Assembly (NCBI GenBank): GCA_020636315.1
Contig: JACJYA010000001.1
Location: 248,001 to 312,000 of the forward strand
Direction of reading: 5' to 3'
DNA: 64,000 nucleotides
From: Lewinellaceae bacterium
GTDB lineage: Bacteria > Bacteroidota > Bacteroidia > Chitinophagales > Saprospiraceae
The translations under genes were made by a program, and so were the position numbers. This document shows positions 25,401 through 32,592 of the stretch, piece by piece (the stretch's first letter is position 1; the number at the start of each line of letters is the position of its first letter). The notes beneath the pieces are model-generated. The model was not told the DNA's origin and ran no database searches. It was given only the letters and a program-made list of their open reading frames with translations.

Positions 25401-26166
25401 TACCTCCTTCAACCTTGTTTGGGTTATGGACCAGAGGGTATTTGGTAAAATAGGCGGCCAGGCGGGTAGGGCCTTCGTTTTTCAGTTCCAGGCGGCCTTT
25501 GAGGGCAACTGCTTCCAGTCCTTTTCCTTTGCCGGGCTCCACATCGAGGATCTCCAGCCCGCCATCTGTTTCCAAGGTGTGGGCGGAGGGTAAGGAATTC
25601 AGGTTGAAATCGAGAAAAAGGCGGGCGCCCTGAGGCAACCCCCGGACAAAAAAGGTGCGTTCGAAACCGCTCTGCCGGCCTTCAGCCCGCTCCAGGTATT
25701 CCGGCCGCTCGCTGACCTGCACCATCCGGCCATCCTCTAACTGAAGGCCGTAATTGATATATACCTGGCCGTTTTTAAATCGATGCCCCTGGTAACGGAT
25801 TTCAGGCTGAAGAGGCTTTTCCCCCAGGCGAATGGACCAGGGCCGGCTCACTTCATTGACAAAATAGGCATCTCCCAGGCTGCTGGGTTGCGGGCCGTGC
25901 ACGGTAGTATAAACGGCGCCGTCAAAATTTACGTCACCCCGCCAGACCTTATAAAGATTGCCATCCTGAGCGCTGTAGGCCGCCCAGAAGCGGTTGGCGA
26001 GCGCCAGGGTGAGCATACGCGGCTGGCCGTCGAGCACCGACCGGAAAGCCCAGGGGCTGTTTCCCCGAGTCAACGGGAGATTAACTGAGTCCCGTTCACA
26101 ACTTCCAAACAATAACAGGAGGAGAAAAACGGTCAGGTAAGAAACCAGGGCCTTCATTGGTGGCAT
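22471..26166 (-). CDS. Multidomain lipoprotein: cytochrome c + PA14 + sugar-dehydrogenase-like propeller + DUF1080
   Basis: The 1231-residue product has a lipoprotein signal (LLLLLFGSC, Cys near 23); ATG 26157 is an alternative start. After an N-terminal beta region, a class I cytochrome c carries CKTCH near 273 with a likely axial Met in AAMTPHP near 325. A PA14 domain follows (about 375-510; YSGYIAIPKDNNYVFRLRSDDGSRLLIDG). Then comes a glucose/sorbosone-dehydrogenase-like beta-propeller (about 555-900; PRVGGMDFLSDGRLAVSTWD, LRTPNGVGLGADDELFIADNQG), and a C-terminal DUF1080 concanavalin-like domain (about 1040-1231; LFDGKSLDGWHSWKK). DUF1080 members have been linked to 3-keto-disaccharide hydrolysis. 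A periplasmic or surface protein that oxidises and cleaves a glycoside is inferred. Confidence 0.8.
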   Translation of the reverse strand: MPPMKALVSYLTVFLLLLLFGSCERDSVNLPLTRGNSPWAFRSVLDGQPRMLTLALANRFWAAYSAQDGNLYKVWRGDVNFDGAVYTTVHGPQPSSLGDAYFVNEVSRPWSIRLGEKPLQPEIRYQGHRFKNGQVYINYGLQLEDGRMVQVSERPEYLERAEGRQSGFERTFFVRGLPQGARLFLDFNLNSLPSAHTLETDGGLEILDVEPGKGKGLEAVALKGRLELKNEGPTRLAAYFTKYPLVHNPNKVEGGKEEDALPPGARLIARSDCKTCHNTFLKTVGPAYADVAKRYANNAENVGMLVKKIQNGGSGVWGAAAMTPHPDLDEGDIRAMVEYIMSLDAEEEAREEQIGTKSPASLQFTDAVEGVEEKDLIPGLVLKIYQSGATLSRLADLNFKGTPVYEGIIGQVHIENGEFQELEANFGLRYSGYIAIPKDNNYVFRLRSDDGSRLLIDGREVVNFDGLHGADKRDGEVALRKGLHSFSLEYFQGGGGRFISLEWSSFDDPTFEFVPPTQFFHSASEQPGPGAKTPPMAQRLRIPGDQYPVEGVHPSYSLSQARPDNFMPRVGGMDFLSDGRLAVSTWDAEGAVYLVEGVQSGDPSKMSYKKIASGLAEPLGLKVVDDTIFVLQKQELTKLIDHDGDEMIDEYFTVSNDWKVSANFHEFAFGLAYKEGFFYAALAIAIMPGGASANPQIKDRGKAVRISRNTGAVEFIAQGLRTPNGVGLGADDELFIADNQGDWLPSSKILHVTPGDFFGSRAVDSARVAQLPVKPPVVWLPQDEIGNSPSTPSFLNDGPYQGQMIHGEVTHGGVKRVFVEKVNGAYQGCVFRFIQGLEAGVNRLAWGPDGALYIGGVGSTGNWQHSGRNWYGLQRLKYNGQPTFEMLAVRAKSNGVEIEFTEPLEEGIGRAPEAYTVQQWWYLPTHEYGGPKKDLENLRISSVNISENRRRVFLELEGMKPDHVIYLRLPNDWVSAEGHELWSTEAWYTLNQIPEGQPGLIAGASSPIPANTLTAAEKAAGWKLLFDGKSLDGWHSWKKDKAGSGWVIEGGALKLNAIRQPDGSLRTEDGGDLLTDQEYENYELRLEWKISACGNSGIIFNVVEADKYDYPWQTGPEHQLIDNTCHPDARFETHRAGCLYDLVPVKYETVKPAGEWNKVRIIIRNGKSQFWLNGRRVVDFEMFTPEWERMIRNSKFKDMPDFGKARKGRICLQDHRDAMVWFRNIKIREFE

Positions 26167-26283
26167 TGCTGTCTTTTACGGTCGATCAATTGGGTGAATA
26201 TCGTTCAGAATTGCCAATATCCGTAATTTTCACCTTAAAAAGCCCTGGTTGACAGGAAAAAATTTGGTGGAGTGCAACTTGAA

Positions 26284-26320
26284 ACTTAAGCGGCAAAGGG
26301 AATTTACCACTTAATGGGCC
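26284..26320. repeat. Degenerate copy of the TTAAGCGGCAA hairpin
   Basis: CTTAAGCGGCAAAGGGAATT followed by TACCACTTAATGGGCC matches the first hairpin of the repeats at 13633 and 43303, with two changes in the right arm. The second hairpin is missing. Confidence 0.55.
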
Positions 26321-26370
26321 ATTTCATTCGCATGACTTATGAGAAGAGGAACAGAAAACTCTATCGCTAA

Positions 26371-26532
26371 GAGCTTGTTTGGAGGTGGTGCTTTGGAAGC
26401 GAAAATGGCTGATTTTGGGTTCTCACAAAGGCATTTTTGAGGCTCATAGTGGTGCTATGGGGCTCAAAAATGGCGAAGTGAGGTTCCAAAAGCGGACATT
26501 TGCAGCCCTATCGACCACCTCCAAACAAGCTC
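26371..26532. mobile_element. MITE-like palindromic element 2, TAA target duplication
   Basis: A 162-bp non-coding unit with a perfect 19-bp terminal inverted repeat (GAGCTTGTTTGGAGGTGGT) flanked by TAA on both sides (26368-26370 and 26533-26535). The centre also pairs: GCATTTTTGAGGCTCATAG near 26430 against its near-complement near 26460, so the whole element is a potential hairpin. Its last base plus TA forms the TAG stop codon of the minus-strand gene that ends at 26532. The right 50 bp recur at 5654-5703. Confidence 0.8.
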
Positions 26533-27272
26533 TAATTCCATCGCCCGCCGTCATCCGGCCCAGGTTCAAAATCCGAGAAGCCGGAAAGGAAGGAGCCGTC
26601 ATCATCCGGGCCATCCTCATCGTCCGGATCATAATCGTAATCGGCTCCGGGGCCAAAATCTTCTTCATAATACCCCCCCTCCTCATCAAAGAAGAAGTCC
26701 TCATCCTCCTCTTCACCGGGCAGGCCCTCTTCCTCGTCCTCTTCCTCGAAGAAAAAACCGGGCAGGCGAGGTTTTTCGATCAGGGCTTCAAGGGTTTCTT
26801 CATCCGGCAAACCATCTTCGTCTATATGAGTGAGCCACTGTTCATAGACCTTGCACTGGCAGAAGGATTCTCCGAAAGGACAGGTGCGGGGTTCGTATTC
26901 ACAAAAATCGATTTGCCAGGCATTATGCACAAGGATGGGCACTTCTTTACCCAGCTGAGCGACCAGAACATCATATCGTTTGCGCAGAGGAAGGCCACTG
27001 GGGAAATGAGGGATGAAGTTATAAGCGTCCAGGCATTGATCCATGGCTTCCAGCAGGCGGGCCACCTGCTTGTCACTGAGGCGGCTGACGGGAGGGAACA
27101 ATTCCTGCCGAAGGCCGATCCATTCTCCCAGGATCTCACGCCGGGCCATTTTCTCTTCTTCATCCAGGGGGATGAAGGAGGGCCCTTCTTCGGAGTCTTC
27201 GACCGCAGAGACGGGAACATTGGCCGCGGCCGCAGCAATATCGGTGAGCAGGTAATTGAGGTATTTTTCCAT
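26532..27272 (-). CDS. Uncharacterised protein with Cys cluster and Asp/Glu-rich tail
   Basis: I chose ATG 27272 (MEKYLNYLLTDIAAAA), giving 246 residues; the longer frame adds 47 residues of poor composition. The N-terminal 120 residues look alpha-helical (ARREILGEWIGLRQELFPP, SDKQVARLLEAMDQCLDAYN). A compact cysteine cluster follows (FCEYEPRTCPFGESFCQC), which could bind zinc. The last 80 residues are almost entirely Asp, Glu, Gly, Phe and Tyr. I do not recognise the family. It has no signal peptide or membrane segment. The stop codon sits exactly at the junction with the palindromic element 26371-26532, so the last few residues could differ from those of an element-free ancestor. Confidence 0.6.
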   Translation of the reverse strand: MEKYLNYLLTDIAAAAANVPVSAVEDSEEGPSFIPLDEEEKMARREILGEWIGLRQELFPPVSRLSDKQVARLLEAMDQCLDAYNFIPHFPSGLPLRKRYDVLVAQLGKEVPILVHNAWQIDFCEYEPRTCPFGESFCQCKVYEQWLTHIDEDGLPDEETLEALIEKPRLPGFFFEEEDEEEGLPGEEEDEDFFFDEEGGYYEEDFGPGADYDYDPDDEDGPDDDGSFLSGFSDFEPGPDDGGRWN

Positions 27273-27409
27273 AAACCGATTTTTCTCCTGCGGCAATTTA
27301 ATAAGTTTTACCCGGCAATGCCAACGGTAAACGTAATTCCTGGCATTTTTTTGGTATAGCCGAGCTTCGTTCCGCAGGAGAAAATGATTTCCGGGAAAAA
27401 ACGGGGAAT

Positions 27410-28270
27410 TCACCCCTTTACCAGCTCAATGAACGCCTGTATCTTCTCATTGGGGACGAGCGCCGCCAGGTTATAGTGGCTGATTTTCCAGCCTTCCGCT
27501 GTTTTGGTGAGCACGCCGGAACCGCGGCAGGGCCCCATCCAGGTATCGAGCTGTTCCTCGAACCATGCCGTCTGGCCGTTTTGAGCAAAGTAAAGCTGCC
27601 GGTTGTGCGGCGAAAAGGCCCAGGCAGTATCGCGTTCGAAAGCGGCTTTGGCCCAGGTTCGCAGTTCATCCCGCAGCCAGCGCTCCGAAGCATCGGTGCC
27701 CAGGTAAATGCCATCGGCCGTCATGCTTCCGAAGAACACCTCCTCATCGGCCGTAGCGGCAGCCTTGTGCCAGCCGTCCAGCAACGCATTGATGGCAGCT
27801 GCTTCATCAGGAGCAGACGCAGGGCAGCCCTCCCGCCGGCGGGTATCGGTAATGTGGCTGATCTTCCAGCCTTCCGAGCTTTTGAATAGTTGAAAAGCAT
27901 TGACGCCGCAATGGCTCAGCTGATCGCCCAGGAAGAAGGTGTATTCCGTCCAGGCAGTGGCCAACAGGCCATCGATGCGGATGTCGTAACTCCAGATCTG
28001 CTCGTTGTAGGTTTGCTCATGGGGAGCACCGATAGCCTTGATGAAATCATCCACTGCTTCATCTCCCAGGTGAGGTTGGCCATCCTTGCCTGTGTAGGCC
28101 GTCTGAAGGCGGGCCCCGGGAAGGAATGCCCTGCGAACCATACTGCTGTCGCCGGCACGCATGCCGTCAAATAACAATTGAATGGGGGCCTTCACGGCGG
28201 CCAGTTCTTCGGAGGTTTGGGCCGCCGCAACGGCCGGAAGGAAGAGCAGAAGAAGGAAGAAGTTTTTCAT
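27410..28270 (-). CDS. Secreted protein with two NTF2/SnoaL-like domains
   Basis: The 286-residue protein has a signal peptide (MKNFFLLLLFLPAVAAAQ). Two consecutive NTF2-like domains follow: residues about 22-145 (APIQLLFDGMRAGDSSMVRRAF...GWKISHITDTRR, typical of the putative lumazine-binding/SnoaL-like group) and about 150-286 (AAINALLDGWHKAAATADEEVFFGSM...GWKISHYNLAALVPNEKI). The second domain resembles the type-3 SnoaL-like proteins, whose sequences commonly end with a phrase like YNLAxxVPNEK. Function is unknown; these small cone-shaped domains bind ligands or act as simple enzymes. It faces the histidine kinase gene divergently, with a 351-bp intergenic region between them. Confidence 0.7.
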   Translation of the reverse strand: MKNFFLLLLFLPAVAAAQTSEELAAVKAPIQLLFDGMRAGDSSMVRRAFLPGARLQTAYTGKDGQPHLGDEAVDDFIKAIGAPHEQTYNEQIWSYDIRIDGLLATAWTEYTFFLGDQLSHCGVNAFQLFKSSEGWKISHITDTRRREGCPASAPDEAAAINALLDGWHKAAATADEEVFFGSMTADGIYLGTDASERWLRDELRTWAKAAFERDTAWAFSPHNRQLYFAQNGQTAWFEEQLDTWMGPCRGSGVLTKTAEGWKISHYNLAALVPNEKIQAFIELVKG

Positions 28271-28337
28271 ATTGAAAAGTTAATTGCGCTAAATATCCTC
28301 CAAATCTCTGAGGATCGGAAAAATCGTTCCAAAAATG

Positions 28338-28377
28338 CGCCGGGCCGGCTCCTGTGCATTACCATAATGGCCCGGCG
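28338..28377. other. GC-rich hairpin in divergent intergenic region
   Basis: CGCCGGGCC (28338-28346) is perfectly complementary to 28369-28377 across a 22-nt loop. It lies between two divergent genes and no T-run follows, so a regulatory or repeat role is possible. The rest of 28271-28621 holds only the -7 box noted at 28563. Confidence 0.4.
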
Positions 28378-28562
28378 GCTTTCGTTATGACAAAAATACT
28401 TTCCCGGCAAAAATAATGGTGTTTCCGGCTTGAGATGGTGGGAAATCTTGCGGAATGGGAGTTTGTTGCGGGTTGGGGCAGCTCATTATGCAACTCGCAA
28501 CCGGCAGAAAAAACAAAGAAGCCTCCTGTCCGCCGACAAATGTTAAGTTCACCATAAATCTT

Positions 28563-28570
28563 TACCTTTG
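28563..28570 (+). promoter_or_regulatory. Bacteroidota-type -7 box of the histidine kinase gene
   Basis: TACCTTTG is an exact TAnnTTTG match 52 bp upstream of the ATG at 28622. A clear -33 TTTG is not visible at the expected distance. Confidence 0.45.
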
Positions 28571-28621
28571 AACGTTTAGGAATGGGAGCAGCTGCCCCAG
28601 GCCCTCCAATAAACGCTTAGT

Positions 28622-29782
28622 ATGGACATTTACACGAGGAAATCCCGCCTGAAGTTATACCTGGCTATTGCCGGAGGCATTATCGTAGCCATATCGATGT
28701 TATACACCAACTATCTTACCGGTAAGCTCGCCAATGAGGAACGCAAGAAAGTTGCGCTCTATCTTCGGGCCATGGAAGACCTCAGCGACACAGATGATGA
28801 AGATGCCCAGTTTTGCGATTTCACCCTGCACTTTCAGATTCTTCAATCCAATACGACCATTCCGGTCATGGTCGTCAACGACCGGGGAGGGATCGACGAT
28901 TTCATCAATATCCGGGGAGACACCAGTGTACGGGCGCTCCAGCGGGAGGTTGAAAAAATGAAAGAAGAAGGATTCGAGCCCATCCGGGGCTTTGCCTATT
29001 CCATTTACTACAAGGAATCGACACTGCTCAAGCAGTTGCGGTACTTCCCACTGGTACAACTTTTCCTCATCGCTGCCTTTGTGGGCTTTGGCTACATGGG
29101 CTTCAACTCCGCCCGCCGCGCCGAGCAGAACCGGGTATGGGTGGGCATGGCAAAGGAGACCGCTCACCAGTTGGGTACACCTATCTCCGCTATCGTCGCC
29201 TGGATCGAACACCTGAAAATGATCCGGGAGCAGGACGGCGAAGTCCAGGAAATACTGGGAGAACTGCGCGATGACGTCAGCCGGCTGGAACTCATCGCCG
29301 ACCGCTTTTCCAAGATCGGCTCGGCGCCCAAACTGGAGCCCATAAATGTGTATGAGGAGCTGGATAAATGCCGCGCCTACATGCAGCGGCGGGCTTCCCG
29401 CAAGGTGGCATTCGAATTCCCCGGCCCGGACAGCCAACCGCCACGGGATATCCGCATCAACCCTCACCTTTTCGACTGGGTGGTCGAGAACCTCCTGCGC
29501 AACGCCCTCGACGCCATGGAGGGCACCGGCAAGATCAGCGCCGAGGTGTATGACGACGCCGACTACATTTACATCGACATCAGCGACACCGGCAAGGGCA
29601 TACCGGCCAATAAGTTCAAAACGGTCTTCCAGCCCGGCTTCACGACCAAAAAACGCGGCTGGGGGCTGGGGCTTTCCCTGGCCAAACGGATCGTGGAGGA
29701 ATACCACAAAGGCAAGATATTTGTCAAACGGTCCGAGGAGGGAAAAGGGACGACCTTTACGATTCAGATGCCAAAGTCTTAG
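28622..29782 (+). CDS. Membrane-bound sensor histidine kinase
   Basis: The 386-residue protein has a membrane helix at about 10-32, a sensor segment of roughly 105 residues between helices, a second helix at about 143-162, then the kinase core. The phospho-acceptor is H182 in AKETAHQLGTPIS. The ATPase domain shows the N box (ENLLRNALDAM), G1 (DTGKGI), F box (FQPGFTTK) and G2 (GWGLGLSLAKRIV). It should autophosphorylate in response to an unknown signal. No response regulator gene is adjacent, so it is an orphan in this window. Downstream, on the same strand, are Uma2-like and CreD-like genes; CreD is connected with the CreBC two-component system in enterobacteria, so a regulatory link is conceivable but not shown. 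Confidence 0.85.
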   Translation: MDIYTRKSRLKLYLAIAGGIIVAISMLYTNYLTGKLANEERKKVALYLRAMEDLSDTDDEDAQFCDFTLHFQILQSNTTIPVMVVNDRGGIDDFINIRGDTSVRALQREVEKMKEEGFEPIRGFAYSIYYKESTLLKQLRYFPLVQLFLIAAFVGFGYMGFNSARRAEQNRVWVGMAKETAHQLGTPISAIVAWIEHLKMIREQDGEVQEILGELRDDVSRLELIADRFSKIGSAPKLEPINVYEELDKCRAYMQRRASRKVAFEFPGPDSQPPRDIRINPHLFDWVVENLLRNALDAMEGTGKISAEVYDDADYIYIDISDTGKGIPANKFKTVFQPGFTTKKRGWGLGLSLAKRIVEEYHKGKIFVKRSEEGKGTTFTIQMPKS

Positions 29783-29853
29783 GGAAAACCAGGAGTAAAT
29801 AATGGCATAAAAAAACTGGAAAGGCCCGTAATTTTATTGTAAATTAGGAGGCT

Positions 29854-30426
29854 ATGACTACGCAACCTGCAACGATCAACCTGAAGAGGCGGCGCTTTTC
29901 TGTCGATGAGTATCATCAGCTGGCAGAAGTGGGTATCCTCAGTGAACAGGATAAGGTAGAATTGATCCATGGCGAAATTATTGAAATGAGCCCTATTGGC
30001 CCCAAACATTCCGGCAACCTGGACCGGCTTTCTCAATTTTTAACCCTGTTTTTTCGGGACGCCGCTATCGTTCGGGTACAAAGCCCGGTTCAGCTCGGCT
30101 CTGATTCTGAACCGGAGCCCGATCTTTCGGTGTTGAAAGCCCGCAATGATTTTTATACGACATCTCATCCGCAGGCAGCTGACATTTTGCTCGTTGTTGA
30201 GTTCTCCGATAGTTCGCTGAATTATGATCAAAATGTGAAGCTACCCCTCTATGCCATTCATAATATCCCTGAAGCCTGGATCATCGACCTTCAGGAAGAT
30301 CGGGTGCTGGTTTTTCAGGATCCTAAAGGGGAGGCTTACCTTTCCATCCATACTTATCAGAGGGGAGATTCCATTGCCAGTTCTATCCAAAATCTGGAAA
30401 TTTCGGTAGATGAGTTATTAGGATAG
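29854..30426 (+). CDS. Uma2-family (DUF820) putative PD-(D/E)XK endonuclease
   Basis: The 190-residue protein matches the Uma2/DUF820 fold: FSVDEYHQLAEVGILSEQDKVELIHGEIIEMSPIG at the start, then PEPDLSV (catalytic Asp, about 88), LLVVEFSDSSLNYDQNVKLPLYA (Glu and Lys of a restriction-like core) and IPEAWIIDL. Uma2 proteins are abundant in cyanobacteria and some Bacteroidota, and their biological role is unknown. An AGGAGG ribosome-binding site lies just upstream of the ATG, unusual for this genome, where most genes lack one. It sits between the histidine kinase and CreD on the same strand. Such genes are often mobile between loci; here nothing else marks transfer. Confidence 0.8.
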   Translation: MTTQPATINLKRRRFSVDEYHQLAEVGILSEQDKVELIHGEIIEMSPIGPKHSGNLDRLSQFLTLFFRDAAIVRVQSPVQLGSDSEPEPDLSVLKARNDFYTTSHPQAADILLVVEFSDSSLNYDQNVKLPLYAIHNIPEAWIIDLQEDRVLVFQDPKGEAYLSIHTYQRGDSIASSIQNLEISVDELLG

Positions 30427-30470
30427 CTCCGGGCCAGTGTAAAATCCAAAGGCAGAATAAAAACAAAAAG

Positions 30471-31859
30471 ATGCCAGACCAGTCCCTCCTCGGCCGCCTC
30501 AACCGCTGGGCGCGCAACTCCGTCACGCTGAAGCTCTTTGTCATCGGCATTCTCATTTTGCTGTTACTCATCCCGGCGAGTATGGTCACCTCCCTCATCC
30601 GGGAGCGGGAGAACATTCGCGATGAGGCGGTTAGGGAGGTAAGTTCCAAGTGGGGAAGCGACCAGACCATCGCCGGGCCGGTGATCTCGGTTCCCTATCG
30701 CTCCACCCGCCTGAACGAGGAGGGCAAAGAGGTGATCACCCGCGGCTATGTTCACTTTCTGCCCGACAGCATCGACATTAATGGGCAAGTAGCCCCCCAG
30801 AAGCGCTACCGGGGCATTTATCTGGTGGTGTTGTACAACAGCCAGTTGGAACTCAGCGGGCGTTTCAAGGGGCTGAATGCAGAAGCCCTGAACGTGCCGG
30901 AAGAGGATCTTCTGTGGAAGGATGCCCTTTTCACCGTCGGCATTACGGATATGAAAGGCATCGAGGAGGCCATTCCCGTACGCATCAACGATACTACTTA
31001 TCAGTTTGGCCCGGGTACCGTTACCAACGACATACTGGCTTCCGGCGCCAGCTTTCCCATCCAACTCCCCGAAGAAGCTTCCAGTACTATCGACTTTTCC
31101 TTCCGGCTCAACCTCAACGGCAGCACCAGCCTGTACTTCACGCCTTTCGGCAAGGCCACCGCCGTCAACATCCAGTCCTCCTGGCCGGACCCCAGCTTCG
31201 AAGGGGCTTTTCTGCCGGATGAGCGCAGTGTATCCGGCGAAGGGTTCACCGCCAGTTGGAAAGTGCTGCAGCTCAACCGCAATTACCCGCAACAGGGAGA
31301 AGGCCCATACATTGGCAACAGCCCTCAGCGGCCGCAGAACATCTATGTGAATGAATACGACCCCTTCCGCGCTTCCACCAACGCCTTCGGCTTCCGCCTG
31401 CTGCTGCCCATCGACGAATACCAGAAGGCCATGCGCTCGGCCAAATATGCCGCTTATTTTGTGCTGATCACTTTCCTGGCCTTCTTCTTCATCGAGGTGC
31501 TCAACCGCAAGAGGCTGCACCCCATTCAGTATATACTGGTAGGCTCGGCCATCATTCTATTCTATATCTTGCTGCTCTCCATATCCGAGCATTTCAATTT
31601 CGATATGGCCTACCTGATCGCCTGTATCATCATCCTGGCGCTGATCACCGGTTATTGCTCCTTCATTTTGAGCAACCGCCGCCTGACCGCGATGATGTTC
31701 GGCATCCTGGCGCTGCTGTACGGCTTTTTCTACTCCCTGCTGCAGTTACAGGATTACGCCCTGCTGCTGGGCAGCCTGGGCCTGCTGCTGATCCTGGCCA
31801 CGATCATGTACCTGACCAGGAATATTGACTGGTATGCGTTGAGGGGGGAGGAGGAATGA
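30471..31859 (+). CDS. creD: CreD-family inner-membrane protein
   Basis: The 462-residue protein matches the CreD family in length and layout. An N-terminal membrane helix (about 20-40, VTLKLFVIGILILLLLIP) is followed by the conserved VTSLIREREN...EVSSKWGSDQTIAGPVISVPY segment, a large periplasmic beta-rich domain (to about 320; GSTSLYFTPFGKATAVNIQSSWPDPSFEGAFLP) and five membrane helices near the C-terminus. Enterobacterial CreD is linked to envelope integrity and the CreBC response, but its molecular activity is unknown. A class D beta-lactamase gene lies nearby on the other strand; CreD/BlrD homologues have been connected with beta-lactamase expression in other bacteria, which makes the neighbourhood interesting though not conclusive. 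Confidence 0.85.
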   Translation: MPDQSLLGRLNRWARNSVTLKLFVIGILILLLLIPASMVTSLIRERENIRDEAVREVSSKWGSDQTIAGPVISVPYRSTRLNEEGKEVITRGYVHFLPDSIDINGQVAPQKRYRGIYLVVLYNSQLELSGRFKGLNAEALNVPEEDLLWKDALFTVGITDMKGIEEAIPVRINDTTYQFGPGTVTNDILASGASFPIQLPEEASSTIDFSFRLNLNGSTSLYFTPFGKATAVNIQSSWPDPSFEGAFLPDERSVSGEGFTASWKVLQLNRNYPQQGEGPYIGNSPQRPQNIYVNEYDPFRASTNAFGFRLLLPIDEYQKAMRSAKYAAYFVLITFLAFFFIEVLNRKRLHPIQYILVGSAIILFYILLLSISEHFNFDMAYLIACIIILALITGYCSFILSNRRLTAMMFGILALLYGFFYSLLQLQDYALLLGSLGLLLILATIMYLTRNIDWYALRGEEE

Positions 31860-31867
31860 GACATTTA

Positions 31868-31911
31868 GAACGTGTTTAAATGTAAAAGTGCGTCAATCTT
31901 TGGATGACGCA
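31868..31911. other. Possible solo element end and hairpin after creD
   Basis: TTA then GAACGTGTTTAAATG (31865-31882) resembles the TTA-flanked ends of the palindromic elements, but no matching right end is visible. Inside it TGCGTCA (31889-31895) pairs with TGACGCA (31905-31911). No T-run follows, so it is a weak terminator at best. Confidence 0.35.
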
Positions 31912-31962
31912 TATTACGATATTTTCACGGCCTCCACCGGAGTGAATGGAGCCCTAAAATTT

Positions 31963-32427
31963 TTAATCTTTCTCTCTTCCAAGTTTTTTTAGATCATCAA
32001 GGTCGATGCCCCTGCCCGTAGCTTGTTTATTCTTTGTCAGATCCTCCAGACTAATAAAGCAAACAGGCAAGCCATCTATCTCAACAATATTCCTGGCTGA
32101 ATAAGCTTCCCGAAAATCCACCCCATCAATACTTGTCAGGATATCAATCCGGTATGGAGGATAACCAATTTGAATGACTTGTTCCGCCTTAGTGAAATGA
32201 TTAGGCGTTAGGCCAAAAGAGGAAAGGCCAAAATCATCAAATACAGCGACAAGTTTTTCACCATTTTCCCGGGAAGGTTCCACCCAGAAGTCAATATCTC
32301 CGGTATAACGTGGATGTCCATAAACTCCGACTGCGTATCCACCAGTAACAAGATACTTCACCTCATGGTGAATCAATAATTCTACAAACTCTCTGAAGTC
32401 TGGGCTCAATACGTTTGATTCTGACAT
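31963..32427 (-). CDS. AbiEii/DUF6036-like nucleotidyltransferase
   Basis: The 154-residue protein carries the minimal nucleotidyltransferase signature: GG at 29-30 (YLVTGGYAVGVYGHPRYTGDIDFWVE) and the metal-binding DxD at D44 and D46. This is the layout of AbiEii toxin-like and DUF6036 proteins. It is short, with no large helical C-terminal domain, so it belongs to the small class. Its start codon region overlaps the 3' end of the preceding 59-residue gene by 65 bp, a translational-coupling arrangement typical of two-gene modules. A toxin-antitoxin role is possible but not shown; such small nucleotidyltransferases may also modify tRNA or proteins. Confidence 0.75.
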   Translation of the reverse strand: MSESNVLSPDFREFVELLIHHEVKYLVTGGYAVGVYGHPRYTGDIDFWVEPSRENGEKLVAVFDDFGLSSFGLTPNHFTKAEQVIQIGYPPYRIDILTSIDGVDFREAYSARNIVEIDGLPVCFISLEDLTKNKQATGRGIDLDDLKKLGREKD

Positions 32428-32542
32428 ATTGTTGACGAAGGATTTCTATTGCTGCAAGACGTTCATGGGGCATTTTGCTGAGCCAGTAAGACAAATCTGA
32501 ATGCTCTTCTCTCAAGCTTATGATTCTAACTACTTTTTCCAT
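32363..32542 (-). CDS. Small partner protein of the nucleotidyltransferase
   Basis: The 59-residue protein starts at MEKVVRIISL (32542); the longer frame adds 32 unlikely residues. Its sequence (HSDLSYWLSKMPHERLAAIEILRQQYV) fits the short proteins commonly found directly before DUF6036-type nucleotidyltransferases, with the pattern YWLSKxPxERLAAIExLR. It overlaps the nucleotidyltransferase gene by 65 bp in a different frame, so the two are almost certainly co-translated. It has no membrane segment. Its role, whether antitoxin, adaptor or substrate, is not known. Confidence 0.7.
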   Translation of the reverse strand: MEKVVRIISLREEHSDLSYWLSKMPHERLAAIEILRQQYVRIKRIEPRLQRVCRIIDSP

Positions 32543-32592
32543 ATTACAATTTACAAAAATTTTTACTTCGCACCTACTCTTCGAAATCCCAG

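Noticed and set aside
23389..25593. Plus-strand open frame of 734 codons antisense to the cytochrome/PA14/DUF1080 gene
   Set aside because: A shadow of a high-GC coding region; no domain or signal is visible and the opposite strand codes for clear known domains.
28338..28377. Terminator between the NTF2-like gene and the histidine kinase gene
   Set aside because: The two genes diverge, so no transcript needs to end there, and no T-run follows the hairpin.
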